A stretch of DNA of 64,000 nucleotides from Vanilla planifolia (GCA_023846275.1 CM043878.1:11911501-11975500), one strand, 5' to 3'. Shown: positions 9,521 through 22,140, counted from the first letter of the stretch. Translations and numbers: made by a program. The notes: generated from the letters alone by a model not told the origin.

Positions 9521-12500
9521 TAAGGAGGATCAAACGGGAAATCATTTAGCAACAGATTAAGAAGCGGTTTAGGGAGAGGCATACCCCAACCCCAAACATA
9601 ATCATCAAAACATGCCTCGCGCGCAACCCAGTCAACGGGGGCGTTGCACTCACGACGAACATGCGCGATGCGAAGCGCGGTGAGTCTCTGCGCATGCACA
9701 ATAGCGGGCAAGAGGAAACCCCCCTCGGGCAGACAGTGAATCAAGCGGTGCATCTCCAAAACAGCCGAGACCGAGTCCGAATGGATCTCAATGGCATGAA
9801 GCTCAAGGAGATAGCGCCGAACCGCATCGAGAGCCTCCAATATGGCTTGAAACTCCATAGCATCACAACATGTAGAAAAGAATTGTTTGCCACCAACGAG
9901 TAGGGGCTTGCCCCAATGATCTTTGATGACGAATCCCACACCAGATAACTCGTTACCTGTAGCAGCATCGCAATTAATCCTGACCCATCCGACTGGAGGA
10001 GGAACCCAAATTGAGGTATTATGCAGCTCCGGGGAGCTGAAGGAGTACCAGCTGGGCACGAATGGAGGAGCAGAGTATGATCTTGCAGCTGCGGTAGCAA
10101 CCATGACATTGCGGACAATAGTGCTGCAATCCAGGATGGCGCTGTTATGCTTCTAGAGATTTCTGTTGTCCTAAAGGTTAAGAAAGACAGTGGCAATGGT
10201 CGCACCATGGAGCATGTCGAAATGGCATCTCGTCCCCGGCGTGGTGGTAGACTCCAAGAAGAACTGCACAGGATCCAGCGCCCCATGAGCACTAAGCCAA
10301 CGGCGAAGCGCGTCGGCGGCATCGTGCACCTCCCGCGCACACCAAATTTCCTGCACTCACGGGCAGTCCCAAAGAACATGACGTGAGGTCTCGGCCAGTC
10401 GCACCCCCAAACGCAATTGTCACGTGCAGCAAGATGTCTGCGCGCAAGCTTGACCTGCGTGGGCAGATCGTCATGCGCCAGGTGCCAATGGAATATGCGG
10501 GTTCTTGGCGCAACTTTGAGCTTCCAAATCCTCTTAAAGCACACGGCGGCGGCCCGAGGGCCCATCACACCATCGTTATAAGCACAACGAGCCAGGTGCA
10601 TGTAGGCTTCGCCAATAGTAGAATCCTTAGCCTCCGTGAAGGAATAAACCAGGGTATCACAGTGCTTGCGGCTACGTGGCAGATGCATGACCCTGTCAAT
10701 GAGTGCGTCACTCGCCCAAGATGAAATTTTGTGCCTGTCCCACTGCCCAGCATCGTCGAGACAATCCACCACTAGTGTAGGCCAAGTGGCATCCATGTTG
10801 ATGTAAGTCGGCCACCAGCTAATGGGAAGGATGCCCCACCAATTATCCTCATCGAATCGAGCAACCGTGCCATCCCCAATTCTCCAAACAAGGCAAGACA
10901 GTTCATCGTGCATAGCACCGAGGGTGAGCCTGCCAGCATGAGACGCACGGCATGGAGTGTGATACAGGTAGCACGCGGAGAGGTATTTGTGGCGCAGAAT
11001 ATTGATCCATATGCAATCCTCTTCTGTAAGAATTCTTTTGCACTGCCTCAATTGGAGCGCGCATTGCGAAAGGTGCAAGCAATGATACCAAGGCCTCCCA
11101 ACTCCTTCGGCATGATGACCGTCTCCTAATCAACATAGTGCATCGAACTAGTGTTGCTAGTGCCGCACCACAGGAAACGTCTGATTATCTTCTCAATGGC
11201 ATCGATAGCCCCCTTTGGCATCATGCAGTGAGTGATAACATGACTAGGAATAGCTTCCAACACCGCATTAATCATCAGCACTCTCCCGGCCATAGATAGG
11301 GGACGAATGCGCCACTTTGCAATCTGTGTTTCGAGCTTCTAGATAATGAAGTTAAAGTCATCCTTGACTAGCAATTTGGCGTAAATGGGGATGCCAAGAT
11401 AGGTAAGATCCTCGCCCTAAGGCATCTGTAGATTATTCGCTATTCTCCTTTTCCTACTTTTCTTCACGGCCCTACTGAAGAAGATCTTAGATTTGGCCAA
11501 ATTGACATTGAGCCCCGTGGCACACCCAAATTTGCACAAAATAGCGCGCATAGCGCGAGCGGCGCGGCACGAAGCCGGTGCATACGTGAGTATGTCGTCT
11601 GCAAATAGAAGATGAGAAACAAGGGGCGCGCGCAGAGTGCAGCGAAACCCCAAAAGCGTGCGGGCCTCATACTCGTGCGCGAGAGCAGACATGTATTCAA
11701 TGGTAATGGAGAATAAGTACGGTGAGAGAGGACACCATTGCCGCAGACCTCTGTGAGCCATAATCCATGGAAGCCTAGTGCCATTATGTAGCACGTTGAA
11801 ACGGGGATTGCAAATACACGCAGTGACCCACTCGCACCACAGCGGGGGAAACCCAAGAAACCGTAGCATGTCAATGATAAAATCCCATAGGCTTGCTCCA
11901 TATCAATCTTTATAGCCATGATACCCTTCCTTGAAGTGGATGAATGCATTCTAGACGCCATTTTGTGAGCCACAAAGATGTTATCCGTAATTGATCTGCC
12001 GGGGACAAAAACGCCCTGCTCCTGTGAGATAATATCAGGTAACACATGCTTCAATCTCTCCACAAGGATACGAGCAACCACCTTGTAAATAACATTGCAA
12101 AGGCTAATGGGGCGGAATTGACTCGGCATGTTGGCACCCACTTTATTAGGAATAACCCTGATCATAGTATCCTTCCACACAACTAGCATCTGTTTCATCT
12201 CAAAAAAGGCCTTGACCGCAAGCAAAATATCCACATGAACAATGTCCTGGTAACCACACAAAAACTCAGCGGTAATACCATCCATTCTAGGTGCCTTGTT
12301 TTTCTTGATGGCTCTAATTGCGCACATAACCTCATCCCCAGTGATGTCCCGCGTAATCATGCTACCTTGGTCCAGAGACATGCGGGCGCGCGGCGCGAAA
12401 TGGCGCAAGGGGGTAACTGTATCAGCGCGCTGCCACTTTGCTTCAAAGAACTGCATAAGAACTCGACAAAATGCCCTCATATGAGGTGACCAGGTCGCCC

Positions 12501-13667
12501 GAATCATCCTTCAAGTGCATAATTCGATTGTTGCGCCACCGAGTAGATGCCGCAGAGTGGAAAAAACGTGTTTCTATCCCCAAGGTGAGCCCAATGGACT
12601 TTGGCGCGCTGCCACCACCAGCACTCCTCGAGCGCACAGCTCCTGTGAAACGCCATGATAAGGCGGCCAAGTAAGATATTCTCCTCATTGTCCAGGCCAA
12701 ACTCGGATTCCTTGTTCTGGAGTGCAGAGATCTCATAAGCCAAATTCTCATTAGTGTGAATAAGCGCTCCCGCCTTGGTTTTGCTCCATCGGAAGAGCGT
12801 GCGCAGGCGGCGACCAAATTTAGTAGAAAGGCCTTCCATGACATTGCCGCCCGCACGCCTCCGCCAAGCGCTGCGAACAATCCCAATAACCTGTGGGAAC
12901 TCCAGCCAAGTGGCTTCAAAATAAGGTCTTGGACAAATGGACTTGCATTGGACTCCCCCCAAGCTGATTAAAAGAGGGCAGTGATCAGAGCCAATCCGGG
13001 GAAGATGAGTCACTGTGGTTGTTGGGAATGCATGCATTGCACAAGTATTCATCAAGGCCCTATCGAACCTCTCCCAAATCCGAGCACCCCCCACCTTGCC
13101 ATTGCACCAAGTGTATTTATTACGATGAATCCCATGTCTTCAAGTTGGAGCTCCAGAATGATTTCTGAGAATTCGAGCTGGGCTTGCAAGTAACGAAAAT
13201 TTTTTCCTCCGCGCTTCTCCTCCTGGGATGTAATAATGTTGAAGTCACCAACCACAAGGAGAGGCGTGTCCTCACGAGCCTCCAAGCACATAGTCCCAAA
13301 CTTGTCTCCTCTTATAGACATCCTTGGGGCTATAGACCACGCAGCAAGTCATAGTGCGGTCCCCATTGACGGTCATAGCAGCAGACACCGCATGTGTGGA
13401 GCAACGAATGACTCTAAGGTGACACCAGCCACGCCATAGCAAAATGATTCCAGCAGATTTACCCATAGACGGCTGAACTATAAACTGTCGATCCCTTCCA
13501 CGAAGAACATCTGCATCCTTCCTAGTGAACTCCTGCACACGGGTCTCCACGAGGGCCACCACAGCGACATTCTCCTCCCTCAAGAGCCTCTGGAGATATA
13601 CCCTTGACTTCTTGTCCCGTACCCCCCTAATATTCCATACAACAATCTTCATAGAGAAATAATCCAA
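9521..13667 (-). pseudogene. LINE ORF2: endonuclease-RT-RNase H polyprotein, disrupted
   Basis: Order on the minus strand: APE-type endonuclease from about 13652 (MKIVVWNIRGV, LVETR, LVVGDFNII, GSDHCP), reverse transcriptase from about 12180 (FRPISLCNVIYKVVARIL, QGVFVPGRSITDN, IKIDMEQAYG, LRQWCPLSPYLFSI, LLFADDIL), a zf-RVT region (APRTRIFHWHLAHDDLPT) near 10480, and RNase H from about 10000 (INCDAATG, AMEFQAILEAL, IHSDSVSAV). The RNase H Asp, Glu and Asp are retained. Several frame changes break the protein. After IKIDMEQAYG a short deletion removes the usual DRMSW segment and shifts frame. The RT motif normally RQG reads RQW. The gene encodes the enzymes for target-primed integration but cannot do so now. 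Confidence 0.9.
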
Positions 13668-13989
13668 ACAAAATGAGGAACCTCCCTGCCATCACAGCCG
13701 CACCATTCATGTCCAAACTCCCCGACAGCAGCCTGCAGCGCATTGCGCCGCAAAGGTCCGCGCGCGCACACCCATAGGGCAGCGTCGCGCGCATAAGCGC
13801 CAAACCCAGCCTCTTTGTTGCAACCATACATCCACATAGGCATCCACCGTGGGCGCCCAACAAATGGGCCACATCACTTGTTGCAGCAAGTACCTCCCTG
13901 CATCGCCCAATGCAAAGCTGAATCCCCCACACGCACAGAATGTAGTAAATGAGGCTGTACCCCACGAAGTACAGCCAAGGGGCCATCCC

Positions 13990-16031
13990 CTAAGTAACGT
14001 ATTGGTTGTGTAACATAAAGATTCTTGACTCCATTTTCCCCATCCGTGTCATAGAACACGATTACTTTTCCCTTTCGATCCACATTCACTACGGTGGAAA
14101 CGGTTGCAGCATCGTCATGCATTGATGCCGCAGGAGAGTCGCCCCCCACCATTGGGGCCTTTCGTGCCCATACTCTGCGGAATGGCTCCCTACTGCGCAC
14201 AACAGAAGCGCTCCTCCTTGCATTGACTCGTCCCCTGCCATCAAAGCTTCCTGGCCTCCAGGGGGTAGTTTTGTTATTTTGAACCTCTTGTCATGTATCT
14301 TGGCTTCGACGATAGGCGGCAACAGTATTACGGCGCCTTGGTTGAACTAACATCCAAGGACCGAAACCATCCTTGATCGCACTATCCATGCCATTGAGAC
14401 TGTCAAATTCTACATCAAGCGCATGTCCCGCACGATTCCCAGACTCACGCTGCACCATGGCGCGCGCTTGTGCCTGAGCGCTCGCGCCAAAAATCTGCTG
14501 CTCCTGCTGGCCACGCCTAGGAGCTGCCACGCGCACAGAGGTCCCAGGGGGCACACTCAAGCGCAGAGGCGCGCGCGAAGATGCAGGCTGGAACATGCGC
14601 GCGTGCAAAAGAGATGTGCCCGCTGCCGACGACGCCGCAGCGTCCCCTTATGCATAGTAGCTTGAACATTCGCTAGCGCGCCTGCCCCAACCACATTGGG
14701 CGCGGGGTGATCCTAGGATCTCCCAATCAGTGCCTAGTTCTTGGGGAAATATTGCACGAGGTGGCCAACACAGCCACAAGAGAAACATAGTTGTGGTAAC
14801 CCCTCATATTCAAATCTTTGGAAAGTTCTCCCCAGGTCACCACTAAGCCACATCCCCGGAATAAGCAGCTTAGATAGATCCATGTGAACACACACGCGAG
14901 CATAGATAGAGCGCTGTCACCAGTGCATCCATCCAACAAAATATGATCGCCAACAGCTTTCGCAATTCTGATTATGTTCTCTGTATCCCAATATAGAAGA
15001 GGTAAAGCAAGGAAACGAACCCAGACAGGGGCATGCATTGCGGTGTTTGCAGTGGGGCAGAAATCTTGTGTCCAAACATCGAGTCCCATAGCCTGCCCGG
15101 CAACTTGCCAAGGGCCGCCCAGTCACACTGAGTTTCTGTCTTCAAGGGTTTCAAAATGCAGACAAAAGCACCCTACAGTGAGGTCCAGTACCCTGAAGTT
15201 CTTCAAGTGTCCCCAGCGGCGGGTAAGCAGTCGAGCAATAACGTGGAAGGGAAGGGAGTTCCCATACACCCGGCCAACAAGATCATATTGATGGAAGTCC
15301 CTACGCCGTGTAGATGCTTCCGAAGACATGATGATGGAATCATTAACAATATAGCTTGGCATAGAAGTAACCCAATCCTTAATGTCGATGAGGGACGACT
15401 GAACAAGAGACGAGGTGCCTCCCCGAGAGACATTGCTGTTAGCAGTTAGCACATCCTCGAAGCTTACTTTAGGCACATTTTGAGCGTTGTTGACATCCGT
15501 TCTGGTGGCATTATGAATTGAAGTAGCAGCAGCAATAGGTGTTTTGTCTCCCGCAGCAAGTGTGGGCGAAACATGGTCATGGCATTTTGCATCATCATGC
15601 GACATCCCAATAACATCAGCATCAGCATCATCACCAACCTCGCGCGACGCAGCATATGACTCCCCGCATGCAGCCACGTGCGGCGCTGCATCCATAGGGG
15701 AAGCAGCACGGCGTTGCTCGTTACTCCCATTTGGGGTAACCCCAACTTCAGCATGTGTTGAGACCTCATCATCATCTTCACTACAGGAAGCAGTGACTCT
15801 GCTTGCGGAAACAGCCATGCTCGAACATTCACCAGAATTTGTAGCCATGTCCGTTTTATGTAATACATATCCCGAGTTCCCATCTATAACAGACATTCCC
15901 GAAATAAGTTTCTTATCAGCTTCACGAGTAACAGCATCAAAAGCATCAACTGCGCCCTTCACAGAATTAGGAGAATTACTAGCACAATTTCAGACCTTGT
16001 TGTTACTCCTCTTGACCTTCACCCCAGCCAT
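13990..16031 (-). pseudogene. LINE ORF1: DUF4283-like RNA-binding protein with CCHC knuckle, disrupted
   Basis: The ATG at 16031-16029 opens MAGVKVKRSNNKV and meets an in-frame TGA at 15992-15990. The frame then continues open to TGA at 15125-15123. Residues around 15350-15130 (NSLPFHVIARLLTRRWG, VGCFCLHFE) look like the DUF4283 domain of plant LINE ORF1 proteins. Beyond the stop the same protein continues with APVWVRFLALPLLYWDTENI. After a frame change comes a knuckle near 14800-14757, CFSCGCVGH, in which the last expected Cys is a Phe. The C-terminal limit is uncertain. Confidence 0.75.
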
Positions 16032-16633
16032 AATGACAAAGAAATAATCCCAAACCAGATGGCAGTTACAGCACAATTATCACGCGCCGTCCAATAAAGG
16101 TTACGCAGCACAAATCACAGCAACAAGTTACGCGAGGAAACCATTGCACTCGAGCAAAATGAAAGGTGGCGCGCGCGCAAGATAAGATGTACCGCGGAAC
16201 AGATATTCCTTTAATACTGTACCAGTGCCTCCCGCGCGCGTTCACCACAATGCAAAATACAACCGCATGCCAATGGTCGTCTTCAAACTCCCGCAGAACA
16301 GCGCGCACGCAAACGCAGAGAAACCCTAGGAGAGAGAAAGTTCGAAACGAACCTGCACGCTGCGCGAGTCGAGCCCAAATTGTAAAATGAACAGTAGCAA
16401 GACCAGTCGAACACCGAGATGAGGGAATTGCGCCTGCGCACGCCCCCGCCGCGCGCACAGAGAACAGTTCGCCTTCGCGCGACTACAGTAGCTCGCCTTC
16501 GTACTTCCTCTTTGAATCAAGCGATAAGTTAAACGAAGACGATGGAACTCGCCTTCGTCCTTCCTCTTGTGACCTTTTCTCGAACTAATCCAAGAAGTTT
16601 GATTACACCAAAGAGTAAAGCGTAGGCACCATG

Positions 16634-16647
16634 GCTTTCCATCTCTC
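16634..16647. repeat. Target-site duplication of the LINE, 5'-side copy
   Basis: GCTTTCCATCTCTC, identical to 9465-9478. The host LTR resumes immediately after it: GAGATTTGCTTCC here corresponds to GAAGATCTACTTCC near 19220 in the uninterrupted LTR copy. Confidence 0.85.
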
Positions 16648-16950
16648 GAGATTTGCTTCCATCACAACCCTTCTTCTTGAGGTTAATTACCACCTTAAGC
16701 CATCTCAAGCCTATAATCTTAAGCTTTCCTCTTTAGATCTTCATCCACTTTCAGCATGTGGAGATGAGTCTCAATATCAAGCAAAACTATTGATAACAAC
16801 CTCCCAATACTTCTCTTAGCTTTCCTCGTGCCATCTACTCATCAAAAACATCCTCTCAACATGCCCTTTACTCCTGTCAAGCCTTCCAAAATTACCTCTT
16901 AAGATGTGTTCTACTCATCTCAAACCTTCCTTGAAATGACTTCAAGGTCC
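16648..16950 (-). repeat. 3' LTR of the nested-host element, proximal half
   Basis: Continuation of the LTR interrupted at 9478. It aligns with about 19215-19535 through blocks such as ACCTTAAGCCATCT versus ACCATCTTAAGGCC, ATTGATAACAACCTCC versus ATTGAGAACAACCTCC, CTTAGCTTT, and CCAAAATTACCTCT. Similarity ends shortly after ACTTCAAGGTCCT, which marks the approximate LTR edge. Confidence 0.7.
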
Positions 16951-18554
16951 TCTTAGATCATGCCTCCCTCCTTTGAAGAAGAAACTCACTCCTATTGGTC
17001 ATAGTTGCAAATAAAAAGGAAAGTGTTAACAAAAAATTTGATGCTTGCCTTTGCTTAGAGCTTTACACCATCAACTCTAGAACCTTCTCTTCAAGAATTG
17101 GGTCATTCTCTATATGTACTTGCTACAGTTCATGTTTCACTGCTACACTTAATGGTAGATTTGGCATCTCCTTCGACTTACAAAAATTAACTTGCAAATA
17201 TAATACCTTCAACTTACAACATCCACGTAGATTGTACTTTTTGATATCTTTCTAGTGCAAAACTCCTCCTACTTGCAAAGCAAAGTCATTTAAAGTTGTC
17301 GATAGAAATTTGTCTCACTCCCACATGCAGTGGTTTCCAAAAGTCACTTGATGGACCGAGTTCAAAGATATTACGCATCATCTCATTAATGACCTTTCAG
17401 ATGATAATGAACTTCAATCAATACTGCTTCTCAACTTTGATTTCTGCCATCATGAATCCATTTAGTGTTTATGGAGGTCGACGAGGTGTCAAATTCAAAC
17501 CAGGTCTTTCTACTAGATTTGTACCAAACCAACTTTCTTTGACATCTAAATATCCAAAATAACATGCACTAGCTCTACCTTTTTCTTGACTTAAAGAGAA
17601 AATAATTCCTTCAAGGGTTAATTCTAGCAATAAGCTTTTCTCCTCTGCATCCTCTTTGCCCTTGACATTAACCTCACCATCAATCATAGTCTCAAATTAG
17701 GTGTATGTCCTTCCAAATATTATCAACATTCATGACAATACTAATAGATTTCATGCCATTATTGCCATCCTTCTTGCCCTTATATAGCCTCATCTGTAGC
17801 TCTCAACATTCCAAGAAATGTTTTAATCCTTTATAATGATAGCAAAAGAACTTTCTTCGAATAACTAATACCTTTATTAATGGATACTTTCTTTTTTGTA
17901 CTGTTGGTGAAGCCATTATCCTTTCATCTTTTTGCCCTGACCTTAGTTCTTCTCAATAGCCATCACGAAGGTACTCACCTACCATAAACAAGTGATGGGA
18001 TAAAATATCAATTTTGTGGTAATATGATAAGGTAAAATTGATAAAGCCCATACGATAAAACTCTTCTCCCAAAAATAACTTGAATTTACTCTAACTCCAA
18101 CTTTATATATCATTAAAATACAAAAAACAATCTCATAATGCCAATGCATTATAGGTCAATTTCAACCTCACAAAAAATAATTTGTTGAAACATGCATCCC
18201 CACAACTAATCCAGCCATGAATCTAGCTTCTTAACATCAACATCTTCTCTATAAGCTATGATGACAATTTTTAGCCTCTACTTCAAAAGGCTTCATCATA
18301 CCATTGTCTCTTGAAGTTGTAAGATTGCAGTGATCATCCTTTGTCTCTTGAAGGTCTAACTTCTTCGGCTCTTGCTAAGTGTTTCTACCTACCTAAAGTG
18401 AACTCAGCTCCAACGACTAGTGCTAAACAAAAGCGCCATCATCTACTATCACATCATCTTCACAAGAGGTTGCACACATTGGGTTGGAAAAGCTACGTAT
18501 TCTTCCAACAATCTAAATTATTCTCATTCGTAATTCATCTCTTTTCTCATATTG
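16951..18554 (-). pseudogene. Ty3/Gypsy-like gag remnant
   Basis: Read on the minus strand between about 18260 and 17300, scattered frames contain KKLDSWLD and later a Gln/Trp- and Phe-rich segment that recalls the capsid domain of chromovirus-type gag. A 72-codon open frame at 17687-17469 includes ESWFGTNLVERPGLNL. Many stops and frame changes are present. The position between two LTR-like repeats supports a gag assignment, but the similarity is weak and remembered, not computed. Confidence 0.4.
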
Positions 18555-19535
18555 TTTTGATCCTCAATAACTCAACTACATCTCCACTGGCCCATAAATA
18601 ATTATCTATATTTTTTATCTTAACAAAACTAGAGCTAATCCTCAAATTTCAAATTTCAAAACTTAAATTTAAAATGAAATTCTACAAACCACGATCAATC
18701 AAATTCTAAATTCAAGCCAATTTGGGTGATACCCTTACACCTTTAATAATCTTGACATAACTTTCAGCACAAATTCTCCTTAGTCTATCTCAAACCTTTA
18801 ATAGCATGTGTGTGCTCCCTTCCTCAATCAACTATCCCATAATGCTAACATTCTCCTCCATAATGCTTCTTGGCCATGACTTGCGATTATTACAACTCTC
18901 GTTAAGGCCAAATCCCTAAAGTAATCCAACAAAAATCTCAAGCCTACTTTCACTTTGAGACATCTTCTCGATCATCCAAATCACCTTGAGCTATCCTACT
19001 ATGCTCTCTTTGATTATTATTTTCCCACGAGTCTAGCTTTATCCAACAAATTACTTACCGTAACCACATATCACCTCAATACATCCTACTTTCCATTCAA
19101 AAGTGATCTTGAATCCTATAATCATTTTGAAACTACCTCCTTGATGTCCCTTTCTATTTCAACTCATTGCTCAAATGTCTTCTTCCTTCAAAACCATACA
19201 ACACCTTGAACCATGCTTAGTTTTTGAAGATCTACTTCCTCTAATACTTATTCTTGAAGCTATTTGCTACCTCAAGGCACCATCTTAAGGCCATAATAAA
19301 ACTTTCCTCTTGATATCTTCATTCACCTTGAGACCACTGAAGCAAATCTCAATGCTATTGAATATCTATTGAGAACAACCTCCTGAAACTTTTCTTAGCT
19401 TTATACTGTCTTTTCAAGATACATAGCATCTTCTTACAATATCCTCTATCACTAATGAGACCTCCAAAATTACCTCTCATGTGATTCCTTCTATCCCTCT
19501 CAAGATCTCCCTCAAAATAACTTCAAGATCCTCCA
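18555..19535 (-). repeat. 5' LTR of the nested-host element, uninterrupted copy
   Basis: This copy preserves the LTR without the LINE and therefore serves as an empty-site reference. At about 19205-19225 it runs continuously through the sequence that in the other copy is split between 9478 and 16634. Confidence 0.7.
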
Positions 19536-19974
19536 AACAAAATCAGCTAAAAAGTCATTAGTGGGTAACCAATGATGCAAAAAATCACACAAATATATAT
19601 ATATATTTGTGTGTGTACAAACATATGAAGAAAATGTATAAGGGTATATACACAAAAAGAGAGTATGAGATAGATGAAATGTATATATAGAGAGAGAAAA
19701 AATACCTATTAAGTATATTTAAAAAAGATATGAGTATAATTTCTAAAACATATTGATCATAAGTGACCTAATTGATTATAATGCAATAATCTAAAGCCTA
19801 AATAAACAAAATTTTCTTCATTTGGATGGTCAAATTTAAAATATCCATTCAACATTCTCACAAAATATTTTTAGTAGGCTCATTTGATGGTTAGAACATG
19901 AGATTTTCAAGTTGAATGGTAAAAATGCAAAACTTTACTAAGTCAATTACGATTATCTATCCAGGAAACAATTG
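19536..19974. other. AT-rich spacer with short tandem TATA and GAGA stretches
   Basis: It contains ATATATATAT near 19593 and GAGAGAGA near 19690. I see no coding content or shared repeat. It separates the minus-strand LTR element from the first Gypsy copy. Confidence 0.5.
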
Positions 19975-20690
19975 CGTGGTAAGCATAAATAACAAGATAC
20001 CCAAAGCAAACGCTCAAGGCTGGACCCTTGAGACCAAAGCATTCAAGGTTAAACTCTTGAGACCCAAATACTCGAGATAGGACTCCCAAGACCAACACCA
20101 AATCCGACCATTGACATCCATGCGTTTAAGGCTTAGCTTGAAGTCAAAAAATGATTAATGCAAGCCAATGGAGATGAAACATTTGAATCAATCTCTCAGT
20201 CGACCATTTAATGACTCTCACTTAGGGTCTTATATACTTTACTCTAGGCTAATGAACTGACCTCTATGTGATCCCTAGAGGTACCAAAAATAGCAATAAC
20301 TCCTACTCAAGAACCAACAACTCGAGCAGTTCAACCACGATGACAATAACGCATCTAGAAGTGGATGAAAAACCCCTCACATTCATGTGCAATTGATCTA
20401 TCATTTTGGAAATATCTCCCAAACTCCAAGAAAGTAAAACACACCCATCACTCTATCAACTATAAGTACAACCTCCGATATCTAATTTGGAAGAAATTGA
20501 TTGCTCAAGAGAAGCCCCTGGTCACACTTTGCTTTCCTCTCTTTTCTTAAATCTGCCCTTGACCTATAAGAATCTAATTCTCTCCCCTCTTAAAGTTGTA
20601 ATACTATTTTCTATGTTCTTTAATAAAAATAAGGTTTTGTTTAATCTTTCCAAATCCAATTTTTGTAACAAGATTTTATGTGATCGTCTT
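19975..20690 (+). repeat. LTR-like leader of Gypsy copy A
   Basis: It aligns by eye with 28990-29660. Shared strings include CCCTTGAGACC, AATAACTCC, TATAAGTACAACCTCC versus CACAAGTACAACCTCC, and TAATAAAAATAAGGTTTTGTT versus a close variant. The latter resembles a polyadenylation region, expected in an LTR R segment. The left edge is not resolved. Confidence 0.6.
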
Positions 20691-21229
20691 TGGGAATTAA
20701 CAGAAAAGCATAAATGAAGAACCAAGAGGGTGCAATGTTCTTTCCTGAAGAAAAGCCTCTTTATCCCCATGGTTAAGAGATAACAAAGATCTCTGTATCT
20801 CTATCTCAACCCTCATAGGCCTCTAAACCATTTTCTTCATACTCTTAACAATTATTTCTAACTATTTCAACAACAGATCAAACAATTCACCAAAATTCTC
20901 TCCATTCTTTCTATGCTTATATTGGAGCAACTTATATCCTGTTTAAATGCTCCCTCATTGAAGATAACACTGAACCCCTCTCCCTCTAATCAAGAGCCAC
21001 TTGAGGCTCTTCTTATCACACCTGAACTTAACAATCTCACCTCCTCTTCCACAAATCTTTCACTTCATAATCCTTCACAACTTCATCCTATCAACACTCC
21101 CCCACTACCTTACGAAACAAGGCCCTCTGGCTCTCACCCAGATCTCCATTTCTCAACACTCCTTAAAGTTTACCCATCATCACAAGGAGAAATTCCACCT
21201 AATCTAGGCATATAAGTACAACCCACATT

Positions 21230-22140
21230 TCGTCAAAGAGATTTCTCCACTCCCTATGAAGATCCTCTCAACACCCCTTCCTCCAAAGCTCTAGTTGCCA
21301 AACTCCTCTTTCTTCTGTGACAACTAGGATCCCTACATTTTTCTTAAAAAATTTGAGATCGTCACCACCTTGCATGTCATGTGAGCATTAATGGTAAAAG
21401 GTCTTCTCCACTTTCCTCAAGGACAAATCCTCCAATTGATTTTGGAAACTCTCCCATATCCATTTCTTCCTTTGACCAACTTATGAGGCAATTCCTTTCC
21501 TCTTTTGCTAGCCGAGGTCTTTGAATCCCTATTCGAGCTAAATCAGTACCAATCTGAGCCACTTCGAGCCTTCTTCAAACGCTTCAAGGACACTTTTAAG
21601 TGGGCCAAGAATTCTCACACCTTACTCAAGTAGCCCTCATTAGGCCACTCCAACATGTGGATTTTTGGAAACATCTCATCAAGTACCCTATATAGTCCCT
21701 ACAGAAAATCTTCAGCAAGACTATTTATATTATTAACGAGGATGAATTCTCTTTACCCTAATTGAGAAGTGAGAAGAAAAGGCATATTCGACTCATAAGC
21801 CCATCAAACATAGGTAAAAGTGATAGTAGGTCGACAAAGATTTCCCTTGAAAGGCCGTTTAAGGAGACCATCACCCTTGAGGCTACCCAACTTCAAAACC
21901 CAATGAATGCATCGAGTGAAGTATTGATGACAATAAAAAAAGGATTGTTCCAAAATCCGAGGCTACTCTTGAGAAATAACCAATACAAAACAAAGTTATG
22001 CAGTTCCACTATGACTTGGACACATGACTCGAAGTGCAAGGCCCTGAAAGGATTGATCAAGATAGTGTTGAAGGAGGGTCATCTCTGGAAGTACTGGGTG
22101 AATAAGCAAGTCGAAGCCAGCCTCTATACCAAATAATCTT
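21230..22140 (+). pseudogene. Gypsy copy A gag remnant
   Basis: Broken frames in this interval include SEPLRAFFKRFKDTFKWA near 21550-21600, which resembles the capsid region of plant Ty3 gag. An open stretch at 21762-22136 ends in KEGHLWKYW, comparable to the gag tail that precedes protease. Copy B lacks this whole part. The assignment rests mainly on position upstream of protease. Confidence 0.5.

Larger units (their letters stand above)
9479..16633 (-). mobile_element. Near full-length L1-type LINE with RNase H domain, 7155 bp
   Basis: The element runs on the minus strand, with its 5' end at 16633 and 3' end at 9479. It has an ORF1 with RNA-binding and zinc-knuckle features and an ORF2 with endonuclease, reverse transcriptase, zinc-binding and RNase H domains, the plant L1 layout. 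It is much richer in G+C and CpG than its surroundings, with many GCGCGC strings, so it stands out even without translation. After the ORF2 stop there are only about 40 bases and no poly-A tail at the boundary. Frameshifts and stops in both ORFs make it inactive. Exact flanking duplications fix both ends. Confidence 0.9.
8750..19535 (-). mobile_element. Decayed LTR retrotransposon with LINE nested in one LTR
   Basis: Two direct repeats of about 1 kb flank a 1.6-kb interior. Copy 1 is 8750-9478 plus 16648-16950, interrupted by a LINE. Copy 2 is 18555-19535. They share many blocks in the same order, for example CATTCTCCTCCA, ATCACCTTGAG, TCTTAGCTTT and CAAAATTACCTCT. The interior reads on the minus strand as a worn gag-like protein, so copy 2 is taken as the 5' LTR. 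Pol is absent, so the element is an internal deletion. Outer ends are approximate because the copies are diverged. Confidence 0.7.

Noticed and set aside
9661..15449. Plus-strand open frames across the LINE
   Set aside because: They lie opposite real LINE reading frames in GC-rich DNA and carry no domain.
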